In this document: piece by piece, positions 36,540 through 43,723 of the stretch
Layout of the letters: every line of letters starts with the position of its first letter
How positions within the stretch are numbered: the stretch's first letter is position 1
Assembly (NCBI GenBank): GCA_964473555.1
Contig: CAYYPL010000004.1
Location: forward strand, 62,001 to 126,000
Origin: UBA11400 sp964473555
Lineage (GTDB): Bacteria > Bacteroidota > Rhodothermia > Balneolales > HLUCCA01
Direction of reading: 5' to 3'
Length of the DNA stretch: 64,000 nt
The notes under the pieces: generated by a model
Told to the model about the DNA's origin: nothing
Databases searched by the model: none
The model's input: the letters and a program-made list of their open reading frames with translations, nothing else
Made by a program: the position numbers and the translations under genes

Positions 36540-37469
36540 CTATTCAGCCAGCAGGAATTTCAGCGGAATATGCAGACGTTCTTTCCATGCCAACTCATTG
36601 TGGCCTTGCCCTGGAAAATAATGTGTAACCCACAACTCAGATGAATATCCCTTCTGCTGCATCATTTCATCCACTCTTGCCTGAGTAGCTGGATAAAAGG
36701 AATCAAGATCTTGATCTCCGGTGTCGAAGTAAATCTTGTTGCCACCAACGGCAGGTAGATTCGCCTCCAGATAGGATAAAAAAGCATCTGGAATAGGATT
36801 ATGCTCAAACTGTGTAGCTCCAATCCAGTGAGTGGATATTGCTGCAGCACCACCAAATACATCGGGATACTCACAAATAGCATACAATGATATTAATCCA
36901 CCCATACTACTCCCCATTACAAAGGTATTCTGTTTGTCTGTATACACGGAATAGGTAGAATCAATGTAAGGCTTCAGCTCTTCAACCATGAACCGAAGAT
37001 AATTGTCAGCGTTTAGACTTAAGGCTCCATTTTCATATCCGGACCTGGTTAATTGTGCCCTCAGCGTATCTTGTTGAGTAGTGTTTAAAAAATTCAGTGC
37101 TTTTTCAGGAAAATAGTCGCTGTGCCTGGTCTTCTGCCCATTCCAAATACCGACAACAATGAATTTGCGCGTCTCGCCCGATTGTTGCAAAACACCGGCA
37201 ATATCATCAACATCCCAGGCCTGATTGTTCCAGGTTTTGGTTGAATCATACAGCATTTGTCCGTCGTGCATGTATAAGACCGCATATTTCTCGGTTTCGG
37301 TGTAACCCTCAGGTAACCAGATGTCGATATTTCTTGAAGTTACGTAAGTCGATTCAACGTTCTCTACACGCTCTATACGACCATCCACCACAGATGGTAA
37401 TTCTGGTTTACTGCAGGAAGACAACAAGGTCATAACGCTGACAAATAAAAGGTAACGTATCATATTCAA
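36540..37469 (-). CDS. Esterase of the enterochelin-esterase/esterase D family, lipoprotein
   Basis: 309 residues. The lipobox Cys is C19 (TLLSSC). The alpha/beta-hydrolase domain of the Esterase_phd/Fes type shows YAVLYMHDGQ, the nucleophile S188 in GSSMGG and a C-terminal His in GQGHNELAW. It is probably periplasmic or surface-anchored. Likely substrates are acylated sugars or siderophores, but context gives no siderophore genes. Confidence 0.85.
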   Translation of the reverse strand: MNMIRYLLFVSVMTLLSSCSKPELPSVVDGRIERVENVESTYVTSRNIDIWLPEGYTETEKYAVLYMHDGQMLYDSTKTWNNQAWDVDDIAGVLQQSGETRKFIVVGIWNGQKTRHSDYFPEKALNFLNTTQQDTLRAQLTRSGYENGALSLNADNYLRFMVEELKPYIDSTYSVYTDKQNTFVMGSSMGGLISLYAICEYPDVFGGAAAISTHWIGATQFEHNPIPDAFLSYLEANLPAVGGNKIYFDTGDQDLDSFYPATQARVDEMMQQKGYSSELWVTHYFPGQGHNELAWKERLHIPLKFLLAE

Positions 37470-37506
37470 TCGCGAATTTGGGATATAAGCTGCAATACAG
37501 GACTAT

Positions 37507-38121
37507 TTACTCGTGTCCCCAGGGTGCCGGAGGGGTTTCGATCGGTGTGGTCAGGTCGAAATCAATTCTCCAGCTCCACTCATCGCCTCGAACCGTTCCG
37601 TAGGTGTATCGGACATTCGGTTCAATTTCAATTCTCCATCCTCTGAAAATACCGGATTCTTCGGTACGCGGCAGTGACTGGAAAATCTGGACTCCGGCTT
37701 CGTTTTCCCCATATTGAAATCCGCCATACATCGTGACTTCATCTTCACTTCCATCCGGTTTGCGGTGATCGTGACGGAGCTCGAGACCGTCTTCGTGCTT
37801 GGTAAATATCCAGGTTCTGGACCGATTCCACTCTCCATCAGCAACGGTCTGAATATGAAACGGAGCCTTGAGCACGTTTTCATCACACTCACGAAAATGA
37901 ACGACCAGAATATCTTCGAAGGTAATCATGTCGTCGCCCGGAGGAGCTGTTGTGAGTCCGCCCTGATAGGCATTACCACAATGAAGGGCCAACGCATCAA
38001 AAAAGGCCTCGTACGGTTGTTGAGCACCCAAAGTACTCGCCTCGGCAGCGTCATCACTTGCTTTTTGGCATGAAAATGTGGCTAAAGTGAGTAGTAGCAA
38101 AAGAATCGATGATGGTTTCAT
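37507..38121 (-). CDS. Hypothetical lipoprotein
   Basis: 204 residues with a strong lipoprotein signal (LLLLLTLATFSC, Cys18). The mature part is beta-rich and Trp-containing (RSRTWIFTKHEDGLELRHDHR, RGWRIEIEPN). No known domain is recognised, though such short lipoproteins resembling lipocalin-like or heme-independent ligand binders are common in marine FCB bacteria. It is followed 8 bp later, on the same strand, by the class D beta-lactamase gene upstream of it, so the two may be cotranscribed. Confidence 0.65.
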   Translation of the reverse strand: MKPSSILLLLLTLATFSCQKASDDAAEASTLGAQQPYEAFFDALALHCGNAYQGGLTTAPPGDDMITFEDILVVHFRECDENVLKAPFHIQTVADGEWNRSRTWIFTKHEDGLELRHDHRKPDGSEDEVTMYGGFQYGENEAGVQIFQSLPRTEESGIFRGWRIEIEPNVRYTYGTVRGDEWSWRIDFDLTTPIETPPAPWGHE

Positions 38122-38129
38122 GAGTTTTA

Positions 38130-38993
38130 TTAATTCAAATCGTTAATCAGTTGTAATGCTTTTCGAGTTACGTCTACCCGGGATGATATAAAATCCTCAC
38201 GTGACAAACCAGGACCTGGTTGAACTTGTGTCGCAAAGAAAACCAAATCCTTTTCAGACTCCACAAATCCAACAAACCACCCCACTGTCATTCCATCAGC
38301 AGTACTCAGACCCGTTTTACCACGTAACGTGTATCCGTTATCTTGTTCAATGATCATGATCCTTAGTGCCGAGTCATTCGTCTTGTCGGAAAGTCCCAGT
38401 TGATTTTTCTGAAACCGCACCAAAAAATGTATTTGCTCAAGAGCACTGATTGAGGAGGGTCCACTTAACCAGAAAGAGTCTATCGATGTAGAATCGATCA
38501 CCATGTTTCCATACTCGAATTGAGCCAGGTAGTTCTTCATCGCCGAGACTCCGATTTTCCTGGCCACTTCCTGATAGCAAGGAACACAGGAGTAATGAAA
38601 GGCCTCTTTAATGGTTAAATCCTGTTCCCAGTTTTTTAATGCCCGCGGTTGATTGTCCCAGACGAATAAAGTAGACTCAGGATCAATAACACCAGTTTCC
38701 AGTCCAATCAGGGTGTTAGGAATTTTAAACGTAGATGCGGGTATACGTGCGATCGATGCTTCTTGAAAATCATTTGAATAGATTATCTTTTGATTCAAAT
38801 CATAAAGCACCATCACCCCCGAGATATTGGCCTCATCGAGAAGATCATGTAGTTTTGGCTCAACACGATGCTCCGGTTCGTCATTGCTGGAGCTCACCTT
38901 TGTGATCGGTAAAGATTCGGTTGATTTGAGTGAAACCAGTGTCACAAGTGTAATGAGCCAAAGCTTCAGCAGGTGTATGTTGAATATGATCAT
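38130..38993 (-). CDS. Class D (OXA-type) beta-lactamase
   Basis: 287 residues with an N-terminal hydrophobic segment acting as signal or anchor. All class D active-site elements are present: S87-T-F-K90, S135-C-V137 (SxV), Y161-G-N (the class D hallmark YGN) and K226-T-G, followed by GWFVGFVE. The LSGPSSISALEQIHFL segment also matches OXA enzymes. It hydrolyses penicillins or carbapenems in the family; the spectrum here cannot be predicted. No mobile element or regulator lies nearby, so it is probably intrinsic. Confidence 0.93.
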   Translation of the reverse strand: MIIFNIHLLKLWLITLVTLVSLKSTESLPITKVSSSNDEPEHRVEPKLHDLLDEANISGVMVLYDLNQKIIYSNDFQEASIARIPASTFKIPNTLIGLETGVIDPESTLFVWDNQPRALKNWEQDLTIKEAFHYSCVPCYQEVARKIGVSAMKNYLAQFEYGNMVIDSTSIDSFWLSGPSSISALEQIHFLVRFQKNQLGLSDKTNDSALRIMIIEQDNGYTLRGKTGLSTADGMTVGWFVGFVESEKDLVFFATQVQPGPGLSREDFISSRVDVTRKALQLINDLN

Positions 38994-39092
38994 AATTGAA
39001 GAATGTAACAGGATTAAAATCTGATTGATTATAGGTATAGGCAGGTGTTGATTTCCTGGCTGCTATTTGTTTTACCGTTTTTCTGGTAAACA

Positions 39093-39800
39093 CTACAGTA
39101 CATGGTAGTATACAAACCACATAACCAGGTAGCTGTATGTCATATGAGCCAGAACACCCGGCCAGATCGACTCACTTTTCTCACGGATGAACCCCAACAT
39201 CCACGCAACAACCAGGGTTGTCGGAAGCCACAATGCAACTACATCAGCGTCATATCCGGTATAGAACAGCTGTGCGGCAAAGGTAAAGATCCCAGCCTGA
39301 AGAAAGGCGGCATTCGACCCGGAAGTTTTTTCCTGCAACATACGCTGGATGTAACCCCGGTACAGAATTTCCATGGCAAATGGCACTGTAACTAGTACCG
39401 GAAGTGCTAAAAACCAGAATTTAGTAGTTGGATGAAGATCCGAAGGCACAACCCCGAGTCTCCAGTCGAGATCTTTAGCGTACTGAACCATCCAGCTTGC
39501 GTCTGAAAGACCAAGGGTAGCCCACGCCAGACTTACAGCCCCTGCTGCCAAAACCGCTCCACAGAACGGTGCGACAATCCACCAGAACCAGGCTTTAGGC
39601 AGCCGGATTCCAGCTTCGCGACGTCCATCCGATCCACTGAACACAAACGGATACAGCCAAACGATGAGCATCGATCCAAATATCCAGTCGGTGTCAATCC
39701 ACCCAAAGTAATACGCAGCCAAATGCAGAGCCAACAGGACACTAACAACCTGCCAAGGCTCTTTGATTTGATTATTTATGAGCGGTCGAAATAGTTGCAT
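39093..39800 (-). CDS. CPBP-type (CAAX-like) intramembrane protease
   Basis: 235 residues with about six to seven hydrophobic helices. The active-site region is FAMEILYRGYIQRML, which keeps one Glu and the RG of the EExxxRG motif but has Met before the Glu. A second His-containing motif (GVLAHMTYSYLVMWF) matches the CPBP metal-binding His. The missing second Glu makes proteolytic activity less certain. No bacteriocin genes flank it. Confidence 0.72.
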   Translation of the reverse strand: MQLFRPLINNQIKEPWQVVSVLLALHLAAYYFGWIDTDWIFGSMLIVWLYPFVFSGSDGRREAGIRLPKAWFWWIVAPFCGAVLAAGAVSLAWATLGLSDASWMVQYAKDLDWRLGVVPSDLHPTTKFWFLALPVLVTVPFAMEILYRGYIQRMLQEKTSGSNAAFLQAGIFTFAAQLFYTGYDADVVALWLPTTLVVAWMLGFIREKSESIWPGVLAHMTYSYLVMWFVYYHVL

Positions 39801-39803
39801 TAC

Positions 39804-40142
39804 TCATTCTCCCAGTAAGTTCTCAATGTCAGACCTTAATATGGGCAAATACTTAATGATGATACTCCAAACAATTTCAACTGAAACCGAGTCATATCCG
39901 TGAATAATTCTATTACGAGTATCAACGATTTGACGTGCATGTTCTACGGGTAGATCACTCTGAATCTTTAGTGCTCGATTTAGTGCTTCGCCAATTATTT
40001 CAATATTTCTTTCAACAGCTCTTTTGGTTTTGATATCTGAAGCGAGTTGATCGAATGTAAAATCATCATTCTCGAAATAGCTTTCTATCTCGTTTAACGA
40101 CTGCAACACTTCGTAAAGACATACCTTGATGTAATCATCCAT
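39804..40142 (-). CDS. hepT: HepT-family toxin (RNase-like) of MntA/HepT
   Basis: 112 residues, an all-helical HEPN/DUF86 protein. The catalytic Rx4HxY motif is R76...H81-G-Y83 in TRNRIIHGYD. HepT cleaves RNA and is neutralised by MntA-mediated adenylylation of its Tyr. It overlaps the mntA gene by 8 bp, with MntA upstream, the arrangement of known pairs. Confidence 0.9.
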   Translation of the reverse strand: MDDYIKVCLYEVLQSLNEIESYFENDDFTFDQLASDIKTKRAVERNIEIIGEALNRALKIQSDLPVEHARQIVDTRNRIIHGYDSVSVEIVWSIIIKYLPILRSDIENLLGE

Positions 40143-40434
40143 AAACTAGCTTTTTGGATGTATTTATCGTGGCCATTAGATATGGATTCTTTAGCGCTTG
40201 CTCCTCAAGCAGATCAACTGGCCGTTTGAACATAGATTCCAAGGCTGATTTCAGGCCGTAATAATTGTCAGCGTAATCTTCGCTTCTAATATCCCAGAAC
40301 TTGACAACAAAATCTATATCACTTGAGTCGTTAAAGCGGGTTGTTAAGACTGATCCAAATACATATAGAGTCTTTACCCTGTACTGCTTGCACAGGTTAT
40401 TCATCTCTTCAGTATGTTTTTGAAAATCACTCAT
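40135..40434 (-). CDS. mntA: MntA-type minimal nucleotidyltransferase antitoxin
   Basis: 99 residues from the ATG at 40434 (the frame continues to a TTG at 40449). The minimal nucleotidyltransferase motif is GSVLTTRFNDSSDID (GS...DxD) in VFGS, with a third Asp in the later PVDLLEE. In characterised systems MntA transfers AMP groups to HepT. It overlaps the downstream hepT by 8 bp. The pair looks intact. Confidence 0.9.
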   Translation of the reverse strand: MSDFQKHTEEMNNLCKQYRVKTLYVFGSVLTTRFNDSSDIDFVVKFWDIRSEDYADNYYGLKSALESMFKRPVDLLEEQALKNPYLMATINTSKKLVYG

Positions 40435-40507
40435 AACACTAAAATACAAACAAACACTCAGTAGGCAAATTAGTGGGACTTTTTGTTCGATTTAACGAAT
40501 ATTGCCC

Positions 40508-43414
40508 TCATTCATTACATCGAAATGGACCCTGATCAACACCTTGTTGAGGCAGAACCAACACAACCGCACTATGAGGCGGCAAAACTATACCATCTGT
40601 GGATGGACTCAGGTTGTGATACCGGGTATCGTTTCCGCTGGCCAAAACTGGATGTATGCGGAACCCCTCGAGATTTTCGGTCATGAGATATTCACGATTC
40701 AAGGCATTAAACAAAATCATAATTCCATCCACAGCAGGATCCAAATCGGATCCGCCACAATAGCTGTCCGAGATACTCATGATTATCAAACCTGGCTCCT
40801 GTTCGGCACCCGTGTTGTAAAATCGGATGCGTCTATGGACGTCTTCAGCAGCTTCGAGTCTCAACAGCGGAGTGCTGTAGCGAACACGAAGTTGGTCCAT
40901 GAACACGGCATGTGCCCATTCCATGTGTTCACGCTCGACTTTGATCACTGGATTCATCAAATGTCGACGCTGCTCCTCCCACCGACGCTCATTGTCCCAT
41001 TTTGGAGGCATTCCTGTCGCCCAGTTGTGCGTATCCAATGTAAAGTCGACCCGGTTGAACCAATCCCCACTGTCGTAGCTGTTTCGATCCATCGACTTTG
41101 AGCGCAACATATCCGTTCCCAACTGATGGAACGGAATCCCCTGGCTGTAATTGATGATGGCCTGACTGAGCGTATGAACAAACACACGATCCCACATCCC
41201 CATGTTCATCGGAAGCTTGGGCTGGGTATTGTCCCACAATGTTTCATTGTCGTGCTTATCGATATAATTCACGTTTTCCTGTGGAAGGAAGGTATAACCG
41301 ATTCCTTCATTACCGCCAACTACCTGCTCTCCGAAACGATTCACATAAGGATATGTCTTGAGGTTCCCGGCCAATCCAACACGAATACGATCGCCATAAT
41401 CCAGCATACGAGCCCATTGTTCAGAGGAGTTATTGCCGGCGTCCTCATTAGGAAAAACGTATTGCCCGCTGGTAAAGCCCTGATTCCGGACCCAATCCGA
41501 GAACATACCACCTCGAATCGCATCCCGATTCCGATCGTTGAAGTTTCCGATACCTGTTCCGGCCAGATTGAACTGGGTCGCGTTTACAAAAATGCGGTCA
41601 TCCGCCACTTCTCCGAAATTCCATCCTTCTCCATAGACATAGACCCTGTCTCCTTGTACCCCATGCTGTTCTGGTGTCAATGTTTTCAGGGCTTCCAGGA
41701 TGTTCTCCATCACGTACACCGGATGATGACCCATAAGATCGAACCGGAATGAATCGATTTTATACGCTTCGGCCCAAAGCAGAATCGAGTCGATCATGAG
41801 CTTTTCCATCATGTTGAACTCGGCGGCCGTGTTCTGACAACACGTTGAAGTTTCGATATGGCCCGTATCGGGGGTTCGACGCATGTAATAGCCGGGTACG
41901 ACTTTGTCCAGCACCGAACGATCGCTGAGCCCGGCACTGGATGTGTGATTATATACCACATCAACGACTGTGAGCAGACCAATTTCATGCAGTCCCAGGA
42001 CCATTTCGCGAAGCTGAAGGATACGAGGCGTCCCCTCTGGATCCGTGGCATAACTTCCCTCCGGAGTGTTGAAATGATAGGGATCGTATCCCCAGTTGAA
42101 GCCATCAAAACTGGCAAGTCCGTCGGATCGATCAGGTGCTTCGTGGTGTCCGATACGTAAATATGGTTCCTGAATGGCGTACGTTACTGGATCACCCGCT
42201 GATACCTGCTTGAATACCTGGCCAATCGGTGTGGACCCATACGTTTCGCAACCTTCTGCGAATCGCGGATGAGTGATGAGATCACAGATGCGTTCGTAGG
42301 GATCGTTCAAATCGATTCGCTTCGACCGGTCTTCTTCAATGGTGCTTATATCGTTGAGCGGAAGCAAATGCAGGTGCGTCAGTCCCGCATCAGACAATCG
42401 TTTCAGATGCGCCATTCCATTGCTCAACGGTTTGCCATCAACTCCGTTATAGGTAAAAGCACGATACATACCACGATCCTCGGCGGGAACCGAGTCATCC
42501 CAGATGCTGAAATCTCGGATATGTCCCTCATACACCGAAATATCGGTCGGACGCGGAAGTTCCTTCACCAAATTATCCCAGCCAGCTGGCTTCAAATTGG
42601 CATCATCCAAGTTCACAAACTGCGAAAACTCCGAGTTCATGGACAAACTCACTGAATATGGATCTGTGACCTCATAGTCATGGATGCGATTGGTACTGTA
42701 ATGATACACCTGCATCGAGAACCTATAAAACTGACGATCCAACTCCCCGCCCCCCAAAAACGTCCACACCCCATCATCTGGCACCCCTGCCTCCACCGGC
42801 TCAATCCACCCCGTAGCCTGCTTGGCAGAATTATACACCCTCAAACGCACGCGTTGAGCCGTCGGTGCCCAAACCCGCACCGATATAGAACCATCCTCCG
42901 AATACTCAGGACCCAACTTCCCGGCGTACGTATACAAGTCATCGATCACTCCAGGCGCCTGGATGTGGGTCACCTGCAGCAATTTCCCCTGCGCATCATA
43001 CGCCGCAGCCAGGTACTGCGATCGCAGGGTGGCGCGTATCTGCGCCGGTGTCGCTTCTACCCGTAACTTCGGCCAGTCGCGGACATGCCGGTAAATATCC
43101 TTCGAGTCGCGCCACCCGGACTCTGGATCCAGCACCACATTGATTGATTGTCCACCTTCAATGCGGTCACCATTGAGCAAAAGAGTGCCAGTCGGACTAT
43201 AATGGATCTTAAACGTAGTCGCACCATCCGGAACATCCCAAATCATTGTCGATGCATCAACCCAATGAGCACGTGCACCATCAATCCGGCCATCAAGAGC
43301 CGTCCGAACCTGACTCATTTCATGTAACATGGGCTGTTCAGAAGTGTATCCAGTTAACAACCCCGACGCTCCAAACCCAACAGTGAGCATCCCTAACACC
43401 AGTGACTTGATCAT
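40508..43414 (-). CDS. pulA: Type I pullulanase (GH13, alpha-1,6-glucosidase)
   Basis: 968 residues with a signal-peptide-like N-terminus (LVLGMLTVGFGASGLLTG). N-terminal carbohydrate-binding and immunoglobulin-like domains are followed by a GH13_13/14 catalytic barrel. Nucleophile D559 lies in FRFDLMG and acid/base E596 in VYGEGWNF. The YNHTSSAG element (conserved region I) and NYIDKHDNETLWDN are also present. It debranches alpha-1,6 linkages in pullulan, amylopectin or glycogen-like glucans outside the cytoplasm. It is divergent from dnaX across a repeat-filled spacer. Confidence 0.93.
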   Translation of the reverse strand: MIKSLVLGMLTVGFGASGLLTGYTSEQPMLHEMSQVRTALDGRIDGARAHWVDASTMIWDVPDGATTFKIHYSPTGTLLLNGDRIEGGQSINVVLDPESGWRDSKDIYRHVRDWPKLRVEATPAQIRATLRSQYLAAAYDAQGKLLQVTHIQAPGVIDDLYTYAGKLGPEYSEDGSISVRVWAPTAQRVRLRVYNSAKQATGWIEPVEAGVPDDGVWTFLGGGELDRQFYRFSMQVYHYSTNRIHDYEVTDPYSVSLSMNSEFSQFVNLDDANLKPAGWDNLVKELPRPTDISVYEGHIRDFSIWDDSVPAEDRGMYRAFTYNGVDGKPLSNGMAHLKRLSDAGLTHLHLLPLNDISTIEEDRSKRIDLNDPYERICDLITHPRFAEGCETYGSTPIGQVFKQVSAGDPVTYAIQEPYLRIGHHEAPDRSDGLASFDGFNWGYDPYHFNTPEGSYATDPEGTPRILQLREMVLGLHEIGLLTVVDVVYNHTSSAGLSDRSVLDKVVPGYYMRRTPDTGHIETSTCCQNTAAEFNMMEKLMIDSILLWAEAYKIDSFRFDLMGHHPVYVMENILEALKTLTPEQHGVQGDRVYVYGEGWNFGEVADDRIFVNATQFNLAGTGIGNFNDRNRDAIRGGMFSDWVRNQGFTSGQYVFPNEDAGNNSSEQWARMLDYGDRIRVGLAGNLKTYPYVNRFGEQVVGGNEGIGYTFLPQENVNYIDKHDNETLWDNTQPKLPMNMGMWDRVFVHTLSQAIINYSQGIPFHQLGTDMLRSKSMDRNSYDSGDWFNRVDFTLDTHNWATGMPPKWDNERRWEEQRRHLMNPVIKVEREHMEWAHAVFMDQLRVRYSTPLLRLEAAEDVHRRIRFYNTGAEQEPGLIIMSISDSYCGGSDLDPAVDGIMILFNALNREYLMTENLEGFRIHPVLASGNDTRYHNLSPSTDGIVLPPHSAVVLVLPQQGVDQGPFRCNE

Positions 43415-43451
43415 AACTATGAGATTTGTGAGTAGAACCCGGGCAAGTTAG

Positions 43452-43720
43452 ATAAAAGCGGGCAAGCGGGCAAGCGGGCAAGCAAGAAGCGGTGGAGCGG
43501 TTGAAAGTAAGGGTAGTAGGTAGTAGGTAGTAGGAAGTAGGTAGTAGGTAGTGGGGAGTAGGAAGTGGGAAGTGGGGAGTGGGGAGTGGGGAGTGGGGAG
43601 TAGGGAGTGGGTTCAGCTCGTTGCTTGCTGCTTCCTGTTTTTACAGCTCACCGCTCGCCAGAAGGGCGGTTTTCTGTTTACAGTTTACTGTTTACTGATA
43701 ATGTTTTTTCGTATGTTTCG
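43452..43720. repeat. Long repeat mosaic between pulA and dnaX
   Basis: The 309-bp spacer is nearly all repeats. Three GCGGGCAA units lie at about 43458-43482. Then come about fifteen heptads of GTAGGTA, GTAGGAA, GTGGGAA and GTGGGGA type (43509-43610), a GCTTGCTGCTTCCTG block, and AGTTTAC/TGTTTAC units just before the dnaX ATG. The segment 43604-43631 matches the complement of the dnaX-internal copies at 24 of 28 bases. Confidence 0.88.
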
Positions 43721-43723
43721 GCC

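Noticed and set aside
40502..41101. 199-codon plus-strand open frame
   Set aside because: Antisense shadow of the pullulanase gene, no family character.
43452..43720. Possible CRISPR array
   Set aside because: Units are 7 bp, degenerate and tandem, with no spacers or cas genes.
43607..43723. Upstream in-frame ATG extending DnaX by 39 residues
   Set aside because: The leader would be translated repeat DNA and the conserved N-terminus (SESYRALTRKYRP) begins at the ATG at 43724.
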